Source of the DNA: Bacteroidota bacterium
GTDB lineage: Bacteria > Bacteroidota > Ignavibacteria > SZUA-365
Assembly: GCA_003246455.1 (NCBI GenBank)
Contig: QKAF01000075.1
Location: 1-59,433, forward strand
DNA: 59,433 nt
Direction of reading: 5' to 3'
This document shows, in pieces, positions 36,801 through 43,640 of this stretch. Every line of letters begins with the position of its first letter. Within the stretch, counting starts at the first letter, position 1. Below the pieces are notes generated by a model, which was not told where the DNA came from, searched no databases, and saw only the letters and a program-made list of their open reading frames with translations. A program made the position numbers and the translations under genes.

Positions 36801-37096
36801 TCGCCGACGGCACCCGACTGATCGGGCGCAGCGGCGGACTGCTGCTCGCTCCGCCGGTTCCGAACCCGGTGCGGGTGTCCGCGGAACTGCGATATATTCT
36901 GCCCCGCGACGGGGAATTCACGCTCATGCTGTATGACGCACGCGGCCGCGCGGTCGCGTCGCTCGGGCAAGGCAGTGCCGCTGCCGGCGAGCACCGGGCC
37001 GAAGCCGACTGCAGCCGCCTTCCCGCCGGCACGTACATCGTCGTGCTTCGGAGCGGGGAAGGAATCGCGACGGAAAGACTGACCGTGGTGCGATAA
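30839..37096 (+). CDS. Giant secreted protein: YCF48-like propeller, about 14 ASH-like modules, cohesin-like domain, T9SS tail
   Basis: About 2085 residues. No ATG is available before the signal peptide (L-T-R-L-R-I-F-L-L-S-C-L-L-L-C-G-T-A-M-Q-A-Q), so translation must start at TTG 30839 or TTG 30842; no clear ribosome site. Residues to about 350 carry four BNR/YCF48-like repeats (T-N-G-G-S-T-W, D-G-G-V-N-W, T-N-G-G-L-D-W, E-D-G-G-F-T-W) that should form a propeller. About 14 ASH/choice-of-anchor-D-like modules of roughly 105 residues follow (to about 1845); most have a Cys near the start and a late P-C-x-D-T motif. A cohesin-like domain (about 1850-1985) and a T9SS sorting domain (P-N-P, D-A-R-G-R, L-P-A-G-T-Y) complete it. 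Probably a long surface stalk. Confidence 0.88.
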   Translation: MLTRLRIFLLSCLLLCGTAMQAQPVGTWTEQPIEIPVRGLMGISMADTGTGYAVGDVDVLAMHTGILRKNPGDPTWHVISANAFTPPLNIALTSWAQDVHAVPGTSVAFISWRDDYRSLVYKTTNGGSTWFSVSPLNPILYGTRYALYFNDIREGMIVGEGPGRVHRTLDGGVNWTSYTIPVQPPLTDVKFTGTYWVVAGGQNIFYRYNPINDRWSDLSFTRSTEYFPNHIKIHFVNDEYGYLTGYNQNNPLHVLKTTNGGLDWAPTQYQPNFASTPEGHKGVFFFDSLKGWVASRYDEFAYTEDGGFTWYKYQPQVFGGKPYPPVNKMIFLNEAFGWAVGGAQRTSGYPSVSYGWIMKWVGTQKPDISTTPAYATFDTMACQEWKDILIPIHNSGTGSLTILTGGITFNDPTFTLQNVTWPIIIPPGETYEAQVRWEPGPDYYGAPPTGTQMSVVSSDNEHTPWNIDLYGDRLISRLIPQAVSLVFPPVCSGEKSEAVLPVSVFGNRSPEIVNIALYSDRGKLELLSHMTGDKVTGPDSLRFAISSDKAGTLSGNILITVGNPDCPDILTIPFSCLIQSNEMEVVPAIVQFKDVCVGDEVVQYVQVKNNGNVPGRLREFTQYGGDTVFTIEADTSLTIDDGQYVLLALRFKPRRADSLSTTAQFRMIFSPCSDTLMLACSGRGVETFMELETDSILVVGPAPLDREISTTIQLRNTGFLSTKVEEVWFDPPVPGLVLLAPSNLPVEVKRSESIDVTFTYQAASRDSVRTSLHIRWSDPCAGSSTKPVLLITDEMPIAEVTDALVFQTQTCEADVIDSVLISNTGQKPLAVISTSVVGSGAADFRVTGPKLPLTIDPGKSAWLYLAYNAPTNGGSSATLIINHNDLTVKGESRVQLNGRKKVLTLTVVGDTLGMLQLCRGVAGTRRFLLRNDNSEVLLLSSIDLIKGSPFVTLRMPAVPTSVQPGSSFELWTDVVLPMDTVLEIELRVVTDPCRAEYTLRFKAGVPVPLLTVEPDPLALGTRPVTDTSTVAVRIRNSDTLDVVIDSLILSGVTSAMYLTQQLTAPRMLHPGESLAADLKLRLVKDTGDVSGVLCAVVSSPCPDTLCFDIQAHFIGTPFLFSADTLEYVFAFCDTLLCDTVRVTNALTVPQLLQPAISNNAVFAVEPDSAVLLEAGESVTFRICARKPAAALARGELLLQSNVAPTTAVALTALRQDQGLLHPDTVDAGNIPVCESERLFTIPMENRSGLDEMVFDATSSTGDFVVETAFSLRIAPQSTDSIRIRFRPSGPGVYSATLTIRSRSGGCDRVSTVVLTGRAGEAYIAATPSTLLFANVVAGTAQSRLLNILNRDMDGLRLAAVEIQPAAQFSAVVGVPMDLPRGSSKDISVVFQAEDPGSYFGTICLIFDRPCQDTVCISLEGVAIDGDLVFSLPQLRFDSLASCQEEIDTVLLQNSGSAPVLLKASSISGPGASGYALLNAVSANELLPAGGSRPFYLRFRAADVPEGSAAASLFVTTDAVDQPILELPLFGTHVRNELPKDIVLNLGQLLLGSPKNIDTAIVNPGDGVLALQGITMHGDYTLNAPALPALLYRNERTALSLVLVPTREGILDDTLRIPVQPCDGEFRLIVRGTVLRQFVQESLDFGDVPACETRSGLVTLLNNGNSPISLQSVQPVGAHASAFTIDNLPPLPHTLDPGAQLNLTISFAPIPGVLGPYLVQLTSEIIVDGQLVTFRSDLRATVLDGGLTFSDTAFLGSGDLGTEYPAALIIGRNTATYPVTVEEILFPSPQLRLLSSTPPAPAVIAPGDSMVIALAFIPDRLGMRTDSFAIRYSAPCAVTLPVPVRYEGHGDMLPLTLSAGDLSGAPDDTVDIPLLLNRDITGLNITQWQGSLRFNASMLYPLTVHGAGSLSASMQLTFAYDQGAGLVTINADGGRLSGSGDVLAYVRCLVLIGSDSTTALEPEAASFAHPAVLIDRYTAGRFSLSGYCLADGTRLIGRSGGLLLAPPVPNPVRVSAELRYILPRDGEFTLMLYDARGRAVASLGQGSAAAGEHRAEADCSRLPAGTYIVVLRSGEGIATERLTVVR

Positions 37097-37121
37097 TATC
37101 GCTGCCTGTTTGCCTGCGACT

Positions 37122-37142
37122 GGACGAGCCGCTGGTTCGTCC
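37122..37142. repeat. Hairpin after the giant gene
   Basis: GGACGAGCC (37122-37130) pairs with GGTTCGTCC (37134-37142), one G-T pair and a 3-nt loop. No T-run follows, so termination by this element alone is doubtful. Confidence 0.5.
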
Positions 37143-37182
37143 CTACGTCAACATGGCCTCCGAACTCCCGCCATCACCCCTC

Positions 37183-37211
37183 TTGCATCCCATGATTCCG
37201 CTCCATATATT
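37183..37211 (+). promoter_or_regulatory. Putative sigma70-type promoter for rpsT
   Basis: TTGCAT (37183-37188), 17-nt spacer, TATATT (37206-37211), 32 nt before the rpsT ATG. Confidence 0.55.
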
Positions 37212-37243
37212 TGGGTTCGTGTATTTTGTATCACAGGAGAACC

Positions 37244-37498
37244 ATGCCTCAGCATAAGTCTGCAATCAAGCGAATGCGCACCTCGGAACGCCGCCGCGCA
37301 TACAACCGCATGAACAAATCGCGCATGAAAACCGCACTCAAGGATCTGCGCGGTACGACGGATAAAGCGACCGCCGAAGCGAAGTACAAGGAAGTGTCCG
37401 CCATTCTCGATCGTCTGGCAACCAAGGGCATCATCCATCGCAACACGGCTGCCCACAAGAAATCCAAGCTCGCGAAGTTCGTCCACGCACTGGGATAA
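37244..37498 (+). CDS. rpsT: 30S ribosomal protein S20
   Basis: 84 residues from ATG 37244, preceded by CAGGAGA. The very basic helix-rich sequence (P-Q-H-K-S-A-I-K-R-M-R-T-S-E-R-R-R, and N-T-A-A-H-K-K-S-K-L near the C-terminus) is typical of S20, which binds 16S rRNA early in assembly of the small subunit. The length matches the family. An in-frame upstream start at 37211 would add eleven residues unlike S20. It has its own promoter and is followed by two tight hairpins. Confidence 0.97.
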   Translation: MPQHKSAIKRMRTSERRRAYNRMNKSRMKTALKDLRGTTDKATAEAKYKEVSAILDRLATKGIIHRNTAAHKKSKLAKFVHALG

Positions 37499-37512
37499 TC
37501 ATCGGTTCTTCT

Positions 37513-37563
37513 CCGTTCCGCGATGGCGGAACGGACCGGGCAGGCATGTTTTCCCATGCCTGC
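37513..37563. repeat. Two tandem hairpins downstream of rpsT
   Basis: CCGTTCCGC/GCGGAACGG (37513-37521 with 37526-37534, GATG loop) is followed by GCAGGCATG/CATGCCTGC (37540-37548 with 37555-37563, TTTTCC loop). Both stems are perfect 9-mers. Neither has a downstream T-run. They probably mark the rpsT transcript end or protect it from 3' exonucleases. Confidence 0.55.
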
Positions 37564-37646
37564 GCGTGTCTACAGCCGAACCTTATGGAGCCTCCGAGTA
37601 ACAGTCTTTCTTCGCTTGTCAACCGGTCTGATGGAGTACAGCTATC

Positions 37647-38975
37647 ATGACCGGCTCGCCGGTACTCGATACCTTCCTCTTTCTGTGTTCCCTCGCTGCC
37701 GCGACGGCTATTTCCGTTGCGGAGTTTGCCATTGCATCCGCATCGCGCAGCCGGCTCGAATCGCTGGCTGAGCGCGACAGCATCGCGGCGGCACGAGCCC
37801 TGCATCTGAAGGATCACGACGAGAGTGTCCAGGGAGCGACACAGATCGCCACGATGTTCCTGATCATATTCGCGAGTTTCATCATTACGCCGTCCGTGCG
37901 CGGGTGGGCCGAGCAGTTCGCCGGTTTCGTGCGCCAGGAATGGCTTTCCGACGTCCTCCAGCCGGTGGGATTCACCGTCATCGCGTTCGTTCTCACCGGA
38001 CTGTTCCTTGTCGTCATACACCTGTTCGCGAAGTCGCTGGGTGAGCGCTACGCGGATGCGCTGGTATTGCGGGTCGCGGGCGGCATGCGCATGCTTGTTC
38101 GCATCCTTCACCTGCCGCAGCGCGTGCTCACGGTGATCGCGAACCTGCTGCTGCGGCCGTTCAGCGGCGCGGCGAGTTTCCGCGAATCGGTGACGACCGA
38201 GGAAAACCTGATGGACATTCTCGAAGACGGCGCGAAAACCGGGCTGCTGGATCGCACCGAGCATGAGCTCATCGAAAGCATTTTCCAGTTCACCGAGACC
38301 ACGGCGCGGGAAATCATGATTCCGCGTACCGACATCATCGGCGTGGATCTTCAGATGAGTGCATCGGAAATTCTCGACCTCATCCTCGAGGAAGGGTTCA
38401 CCCGCATGCCGGTGTACGAACACTCGCTCGACAACATCATCGGGGTCATTTACGCGAAGGACGTGCTCAGCCTGATACAGCACCGCAACCTGATCATTCT
38501 CCAGGATATCGTTCGTCCGGCGTACATCGTGCCGGAAACGAAACCGATTTCCGAACTGCTGCGGGAGTTTCAGCTCAAGCGTCTGCACATGGCGATCGTC
38601 GTCGACGAGTTCGGCGGCACGGAAGGGATCATCACAATGGAGGATATTCTCGAAGAGATCGTCGGGGAGATCCGCGACGAGTACGACGAGGAGGAGAATC
38701 CCTACGAGCTGCTCGCCGACGGCTCGATCGAGGTCGAGGCCCAGGTGAACATTTCCGACTTCAACGCCTTTTCCCCCATATCCATTCCGGAAAGCGAAGA
38801 TTACGACACCATCGGCGGTTTCGTGACGAAGCTCTTCGGCTGCATTCCCGAGGCGGGCGACCGCATCACCCACGAGCACACGGAGATCGAAGTGCTCGAA
38901 GCCGAGGAGCGCCGGGTGATCCGGGTCCGCTTCTGGCGCACGGGCGAAGATAGCGGTCGTAATAATGGCGACTGA
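37647..38975 (+). CDS. CNNM/CorC (HlyC) family membrane protein
   Basis: 442 residues. An N-terminal DUF21/CNNM transmembrane region (about 1-165, several hydrophobic helices, A-E-F-A-I-A-S-A-S) is followed by a CBS pair (about 195-330; R-E-I-M-I-P-R-T-D, T-R-M-P-V-Y-E, F-G-G-T-E-G-I-I-T-M-E-D). A C-terminal CorC_HlyC domain follows (about 345-430; D-Y-D-T-I-G-G-F-V, R-V-I-R-V-R-F). Such proteins are linked to divalent cation (Mg2+/Co2+) efflux and often lie in the inner membrane. The second T-E-E-N-L/E-R-E-L-I linker is also typical. The start is ATG 37647; the GGAG at about 37635 is rather distant, so the exact start is less certain. Confidence 0.92.
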   Translation: MTGSPVLDTFLFLCSLAAATAISVAEFAIASASRSRLESLAERDSIAAARALHLKDHDESVQGATQIATMFLIIFASFIITPSVRGWAEQFAGFVRQEWLSDVLQPVGFTVIAFVLTGLFLVVIHLFAKSLGERYADALVLRVAGGMRMLVRILHLPQRVLTVIANLLLRPFSGAASFRESVTTEENLMDILEDGAKTGLLDRTEHELIESIFQFTETTAREIMIPRTDIIGVDLQMSASEILDLILEEGFTRMPVYEHSLDNIIGVIYAKDVLSLIQHRNLIILQDIVRPAYIVPETKPISELLREFQLKRLHMAIVVDEFGGTEGIITMEDILEEIVGEIRDEYDEEENPYELLADGSIEVEAQVNISDFNAFSPISIPESEDYDTIGGFVTKLFGCIPEAGDRITHEHTEIEVLEAEERRVIRVRFWRTGEDSGRNNGD

Positions 38976-39039
38976 TCCGTATTTTCTCCTCTGACACAAC
39001 CGCTGTTTCACCGGCTCCGCGCCAGCCCAGGAGTTGCTC

Positions 39040-39999
39040 ATGCTCGCCATCGCATCCCTTGTGTTCGCTCTCGTTCCGATGCTCCTCTATCTCTGGGGTA
39101 TCTGGCTCATGGACCGGTATGACCGTGAACCGGTCAGCCTCCTTCTGCTGAATTTCGCCTGGGGGGCGTTCGGCGCCATCTTCTTCGGGATTCTCTTCAG
39201 CATCACCCTGTCGACGACGCTCGGGTCCTCGCCGTTCCACGACGCCATCTTCATCGCGCCGTTCACCGAGGAACTGACCAAGGGCCTGTTCCTGTTCTGG
39301 ACCGTCCGCGACCGCCGCTTCGACAACATCACCGACGGCGTGGTCTACGGCATGGCCATCGGGCTCGGTTTCGGGATGACGGAGAACTTTCTCTATTTCC
39401 TGGGCGCCTCGACGGCGGGGGAATGGGTGTTCCTGGTCATCATCCGCACGCTGTTCACCGCGGTCATGCACGCGATGGCGACAGGCATTTTCGGCGCGTT
39501 CATGGGACTGACCAAGTTCGGGCGCCGCGCGACGCGCCTGCCGCTGCGCGCGCTGGGACTCTTCCTTGCCATGGGGATGCATTTCTTCTGGAATTTCTCC
39601 GTGTCGATCAACAATCCCGCGGCCGCCGGTCTCGGGACGATTTTCATCGTGCTCAGCATCATCGTCATCGTGGTGGTCGTGCAGCTCGCACTGCTCGCGG
39701 AGAATCGTCTGCTGATTCGCGAACTCGCCGACGAAAGCGAGCTCGGCCTCATCCCCGCGACGCACCTGCAGTATCTGCCGTACACCAGCAAACGGAAGCT
39801 CGTCGGCTGGCTTTCGCCGGTCGTCGACCGCAAGCAGTACGTGCAGCTCGCCACGCGGCTCGCGTTCCGGAAATTCCAGAGCCGCAGCTGCAGTGACGCC
39901 GACCGCGAAGGGTACCTTACGGAAGTCGAGAACCTGCGCGGACAGATTCGCGATCTGCTTCGCGAGGACCGGGAATCGGAGGGCGGACAGCTGTACTGA
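39040..39999 (+). CDS. prsW: PrsW family intramembrane metalloprotease-like protein
   Basis: 319 residues from ATG 39040, with CAGGAG 6 nt upstream; a TTG at 39034 is less likely. It has seven or so hydrophobic helices. The conserved motifs are A-P-F-T-E-E-L-T-K-G (about residue 75), G-F-G-M-T-E-N (about 113), F-T-A-V-M-H-A-M-A-T-G (about 138) and M-G-M-H-F-F-W-N. These Glu and His residues are the PrsW/CPBP-type catalytic set. The family cleaves membrane proteins such as anti-sigma factors in Bacillus; the substrate here is unknown. The soluble C-terminus (about 225-319) is extra compared with short PrsW proteins. It follows the CNNM gene by 64 nt. Confidence 0.9.
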   Translation: MLAIASLVFALVPMLLYLWGIWLMDRYDREPVSLLLLNFAWGAFGAIFFGILFSITLSTTLGSSPFHDAIFIAPFTEELTKGLFLFWTVRDRRFDNITDGVVYGMAIGLGFGMTENFLYFLGASTAGEWVFLVIIRTLFTAVMHAMATGIFGAFMGLTKFGRRATRLPLRALGLFLAMGMHFFWNFSVSINNPAAAGLGTIFIVLSIIVIVVVVQLALLAENRLLIRELADESELGLIPATHLQYLPYTSKRKLVGWLSPVVDRKQYVQLATRLAFRKFQSRSCSDADREGYLTEVENLRGQIRDLLREDRESEGGQLY

Positions 40000-40093
40000 G
40001 AGCTGCCGCGGGGACGTATTCCGCGGAGGGAAACGCGGGGCGCGCCCGTGCGGCTTGGTCGAACTGCGGGGAAGTGGTACATTGAACCGATAT

Positions 40094-40109
40094 GCCCGAT
40101 GCATCGGGC
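40094..40109. promoter_or_regulatory. 16-bp perfect palindrome upstream of wecB
   Basis: GCCCGATGCATCGGGC at 40094-40109, centred 38 nt before the wecB start. Perfect dyads of this size are typical of dimeric repressor operators; it could also fold as a small hairpin in the leader. Confidence 0.4.
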
Positions 40110-40139
40110 GGAAATCGTATCATGTATTCCTGAGACCGT

Positions 40140-41300
40140 ATGACACACGTCCTCTTTTCCTTCGGGACCCGGCCGGAGGCCATCAAACTCGCTCCCGTCA
40201 TCAAGCATCTGCAATCCCAGCCCGAGCGCTTCCGCGTTTCCGTCTGTCTGACCTCGCAGCACAAGGAGCTGCTGCGCCAGGTGACGGATTTTTTCGGCAT
40301 TCGCGAAGACGTGGACCTGGACATCATGGTCCATAACCAGACGCTCGAGCACATCACGGCGGCGGTGCTGATGAAAATGCGCGGCGTTCTCGAGGAATTT
40401 CAACCCGACGTCCTTCTCGTGCAGGGTGACACCACGACGGTGTTCGCCTCGGCACTGGCCGCTTTCTACCAGAAAATCCGGGTCGGACACGTGGAGGCCG
40501 GTCTGCGGACCTTCGACCGCTACAGTCCGTTTCCCGAGGAAATGAACCGTTCCCTTACGGCTTCCCTCACCGATTTCCATTTCGCACCCACTGAAACCGC
40601 GGCGGCGAATCTGTTCCGCGAGGGCTATCCGAAAGAGCAGGTGTTCGTTACCGGGAACACCGTGGTCGACGCGCTTCTGCTCGGACGTGGCATGCTCGAT
40701 ACGTGGGAGGAGCATCGCCGCGTACAGCTGCTGCAGGATACGGGGCTCGGGGAAGACGTAGTGCGACGCATCATCGCGGGGGAAGGGCGTTTCATCACCG
40801 TGACCGCGCATCGCCGCGAGAGCTTCGGCGAACCGTTCGACCGGATGCTGCACGCGATGGCGGACATCGTCGCGAAGTATCCCGACGTGGAGATCGTGTA
40901 CCCGGTGCATCCCAATCCCAACGTGCGCGAAGCGGTCAAGCGCGTGCTCGAAGGGAAGCCGCGCATCCACATGATCGAGCCCGTACGCTACGAGCAGCTG
41001 ATGTTCCTCATGGATCGCAGCACGCTGCTCCTTACCGACTCCGGCGGCATTCAGGAAGAGGGCCCCTCGCTGCGGAAACCCGTGCTGGTCATGCGCGAGG
41101 TGACCGAGCGTCCCGAGGGCATCGACGCCGGCGTCGCGCGCCTGGTCGGCACCGATCGCGCCCGGATCGTCGACAGCGTCACCGAGCTCCTCGACGACGC
41201 CGGGGCGTACGCGGCCATGGCGACCGGACGCAATCCGTACGGCGACGGTACCGCGAGTCGGCAGATCGCCGACATACTCTCCGCCCGCTGCGATGACTGA
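40140..41300 (+). CDS. wecB: UDP-N-acetylglucosamine 2-epimerase
   Basis: 386 residues, ATG 40140. It converts UDP-GlcNAc to UDP-ManNAc for surface polysaccharides, in the cytoplasm. The signatures are F-G-T-R-P-E-A-I-K-L-A-P (near the N-terminus), G-D-T-T-T-V-F-A-S-A-L-A-A-F, V-G-H-V-E-A-G-L-R-T, P-F-P-E-E-M-N-R, and T-D-S-G-G-I-Q-E-E-G-P-S-L-x-K-P-V-L-V-M-R, all characteristic of the non-hydrolysing epimerase. The length is normal. It overlaps the next gene by 8 nt, so wecB, the GT4 gene and dusB form an operon. A 16-bp palindrome upstream may regulate it. Confidence 0.95.
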   Translation: MTHVLFSFGTRPEAIKLAPVIKHLQSQPERFRVSVCLTSQHKELLRQVTDFFGIREDVDLDIMVHNQTLEHITAAVLMKMRGVLEEFQPDVLLVQGDTTTVFASALAAFYQKIRVGHVEAGLRTFDRYSPFPEEMNRSLTASLTDFHFAPTETAAANLFREGYPKEQVFVTGNTVVDALLLGRGMLDTWEEHRRVQLLQDTGLGEDVVRRIIAGEGRFITVTAHRRESFGEPFDRMLHAMADIVAKYPDVEIVYPVHPNPNVREAVKRVLEGKPRIHMIEPVRYEQLMFLMDRSTLLLTDSGGIQEEGPSLRKPVLVMREVTERPEGIDAGVARLVGTDRARIVDSVTELLDDAGAYAAMATGRNPYGDGTASRQIADILSARCDD

Positions 41301-42447
41301 CCCGGCGCGCATTCGTGTCGTCTTCGATGCGCATGCGCTGACGCCGCATCGGTCCGGCATCGGGGAATACAGCTGGCACCTGCTCCGCGCGCTGACCGAA
41401 GGCTTCAGCGATCGCGTCGCGCTGCATCTGTACGTCCCCTCCGGCATTCATCCGGTCGAAAGCGAGGCCGACATCGTCAGGCTGACGGCGGACGTGCGCG
41501 ACGGCGCATTCTTCAAAGCCGGACACCAGTGGCGCCTGCCCGCACTGCTGCGCCGCGGCAGTTACGACCTGCTGCACACGCCGGATTTCCTCGTGCCGCT
41601 GTACAGCCCGGTTCCCACGGTCTGCACCATCCACGACATCATCCCGATCGTCCATCCCGAGTTCATTCCGCGATCACTGAAGGTGCGGCTTCTGCCGCTG
41701 TTCCGTGCCTGGGCGCGTCATGCGGCGAAGCGGAGCAGCGCGGTCATCACCGACAGCGCGCACAGCAGAAGCGACATCGTCCGCATGCTCGGCGCCAAGG
41801 AGAACGGCATCACGGTCGTTCCCCTCGCGCCGACGCTCGAGACCGGGGCGGAGGCGCTGCCTCCGGCGCTCGGGGGCGTTCTTCAGCCGGGGCGGTATTT
41901 CCTCTACGTCGGACGGCACGATCCGTACAAGGGACTGGCGCATCTGATACGCGCATTTGCCGAGGCCCGGGCGACGGACGGACTCGCTCACGTTTCACTC
42001 GCCGTGGCCGGGAAACGCGATCCGCGTTACGGCTATGCCGACCTGGTAACGTCGCTGGGTCTTGACGGATCCGTGCATTTTCTCGACTACATGGCCCCCG
42101 GCGACCTGTCGTCGCTGTACCGGAACGCGCTTGCGTATGTGCATCCCTCGCTGTACGAAGGGTTCGGACTTCCCCCGCTCGACGCCATGCGGCACGGAAC
42201 CCCCGTCATCTCATCGTCCCGCAGTTCCCTCCCCGAAGTCGTCGGAGACGCGGCTCTTCTGATCGACCCGGAACAGATCAAGCCCTTTGCGCGTATCTTG
42301 AGGAATGTGGCGGAAAACAGTACTTTACGGTCGACACTTATTCAGAAAGGTTTTGAGCACGTGAGACGGTTTTCGTGGAATCATACTGCATCGAAAACTG
42401 TTGACGTATACATGCGCGTCATTCTCGCAACGCAACAATCATCATGA
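41293..42447 (+). CDS. Glycosyltransferase family 4 (GT-B fold)
   Basis: 384 residues, ATG 41293, overlapping wecB by 8 nt. The N-terminal acceptor half has S-G-I-G-E-Y (about residue 18). The C-terminal donor half carries Y-V-G-R-H-D-P-Y-K-G-L (about 203-213), H-P-S-L-Y-E-G-F-G-L-P-P-L-D-A-M (about 285-300, the EX7E region) and a P-V-I-S-S-x-x-S-S-L-P-E-V strand. This is the GT4 retaining-transferase pattern. Next to wecB, it may use or transfer an N-acetylhexosamine during surface glycan synthesis; the exact donor and acceptor cannot be read. Confidence 0.92.
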   Translation: MTDPARIRVVFDAHALTPHRSGIGEYSWHLLRALTEGFSDRVALHLYVPSGIHPVESEADIVRLTADVRDGAFFKAGHQWRLPALLRRGSYDLLHTPDFLVPLYSPVPTVCTIHDIIPIVHPEFIPRSLKVRLLPLFRAWARHAAKRSSAVITDSAHSRSDIVRMLGAKENGITVVPLAPTLETGAEALPPALGGVLQPGRYFLYVGRHDPYKGLAHLIRAFAEARATDGLAHVSLAVAGKRDPRYGYADLVTSLGLDGSVHFLDYMAPGDLSSLYRNALAYVHPSLYEGFGLPPLDAMRHGTPVISSSRSSLPEVVGDAALLIDPEQIKPFARILRNVAENSTLRSTLIQKGFEHVRRFSWNHTASKTVDVYMRVILATQQSS

Positions 42448-43523
42448 ATCTTTTCAAAACGCTCGGCGTGGACAAGGGACTCCTTCTCGCCCCTATGGAA
42501 GATGTGACGGATATTTCCTTCCGCCAGATCTGCAAGGAATTCGGGGCAGACGTGGTCTATACGGAATTCGTCAATGCCGACGGACTCGTCCGAAGCAAGA
42601 AGCCTACGAAATCGCGGCAGAAAATGATCATCCGCGAGGAAGAACGGCCCGTCGGCATACAGATCTACGGCGGCAATCTCGATACCATGCTCGAAGCCGC
42701 CCGCATCGTCGAGGGAGAGCAGCCCGACCTGCTCGACATCAACGCCGGCTGCTGGGTGAAAAAGGTCGCCGGACGCGGTGCGGGTGCGGGACTCCTGCGC
42801 GATCTCCCCTACATGGTGGAAATCGCGAAAACCATCGTCGAGGCGGTGAATATTCCAGTGACGCTGAAGACGCGTATCGGGTGGGACCATGAAAGCATCC
42901 GGATCGTGGAACTGGCGCGCATGCTCGAAGATGTCGGAATCCAGGCCCTGACGATTCATTGCAGAACCCGTCAACAGGGGCACAGCGGGGAACCGGACTG
43001 GAGTTGGATCCCGAAAATAAAGGAAGCAGTTTCCATACCCGTGGTTCTCAACGGCGGTGTCATGACACCGGAGGATGCGCATCGTGCCTTCGAGGAAACC
43101 GGCTGCGACGGCGTGATGATCGCGCGCGGGGCCATCGCGAATCCGTGGATCTTCCGTGAAACGAAATACTACATGGAGACAGGGCATTTGCCCGAGCCGC
43201 CCAGCTTCACCGAACGCATCGATACCGCGCTGCGGCATCTGCGCATGGCCGTGTCCATAAAGGGCGAGCGCCGCGCGGTGCTGGAAATGCGGAAACACTA
43301 CATCGCGTACCTGAAGTACGTTCCCAACAGCCGGCAGATGCGCCAGATACTGATGAAGCCGGAAACACTGGCCGAAGCCGAGGACGTGCTGCACAGCCTG
43401 GTCTATTTCAACAACGGCGAGTTCGCGGAAGCGACAGCCGAAGCGGCGCTGGCGGGCGCGCAGATCCCGCGTCTGGACCTTTCCGACGAATTCGGGCTTC
43501 CGTCAGATTCCTGTTGTTTTTAA
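42444..43523 (+). CDS. dusB: tRNA-dihydrouridine synthase (DusB-like)
   Basis: 359 residues. ATG 42444 overlaps the previous stop by 4 nt (ATGA), so it is translationally coupled. It is an FMN-dependent TIM-barrel enzyme that reduces uridines of the tRNA D-loop. Motifs: L-L-A-P-M-E-D-V-T-D near the start, D-I-N-A-G-C-W-V-K-K-V with the catalytic Cys, T-L-K-T-R-I-G-W-D, H-C-R-T-R-Q-Q-G-H-S-G, V-V-L-N-G-G-V-M-T, and G-V-M-I-A-R-G-A-I-A-N-P-W. Trp follows the catalytic Cys where most DusB proteins have Pro. Function is otherwise secure. Confidence 0.93.
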   Translation: MNLFKTLGVDKGLLLAPMEDVTDISFRQICKEFGADVVYTEFVNADGLVRSKKPTKSRQKMIIREEERPVGIQIYGGNLDTMLEAARIVEGEQPDLLDINAGCWVKKVAGRGAGAGLLRDLPYMVEIAKTIVEAVNIPVTLKTRIGWDHESIRIVELARMLEDVGIQALTIHCRTRQQGHSGEPDWSWIPKIKEAVSIPVVLNGGVMTPEDAHRAFEETGCDGVMIARGAIANPWIFRETKYYMETGHLPEPPSFTERIDTALRHLRMAVSIKGERRAVLEMRKHYIAYLKYVPNSRQMRQILMKPETLAEAEDVLHSLVYFNNGEFAEATAEAALAGAQIPRLDLSDEFGLPSDSCCF

Positions 43524-43543
43524 GACTTTTCCCGTTCTTTTTC

Positions 43544-43573
43544 TTGACAACCTTGAGAATTTGTGTTTATATT
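43544..43573 (+). promoter_or_regulatory. Sigma70-type promoter for the coiled-coil envelope genes
   Basis: TTGACA (43544-43549) and TATATT (43568-43573) with an 18-nt spacer (alternative TTATAT at 43567 with 17 nt), 67 nt before the lipoprotein ATG. The perfect -35 and strong ribosome site suggest high expression. Confidence 0.65.
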
Positions 43574-43640
43574 GACATATATGCATTTAACACTTGAGTC
43601 TAACTTCTTACTTTAACTCATCACCGCGAAGGAGATTATT

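Noticed and set aside
33998-36994. Minus-strand ORF of 998 codons opposite the giant ASH-module gene
   Set aside because: High-GC antisense frame without recognisable domains; the plus frame shows regular modules.
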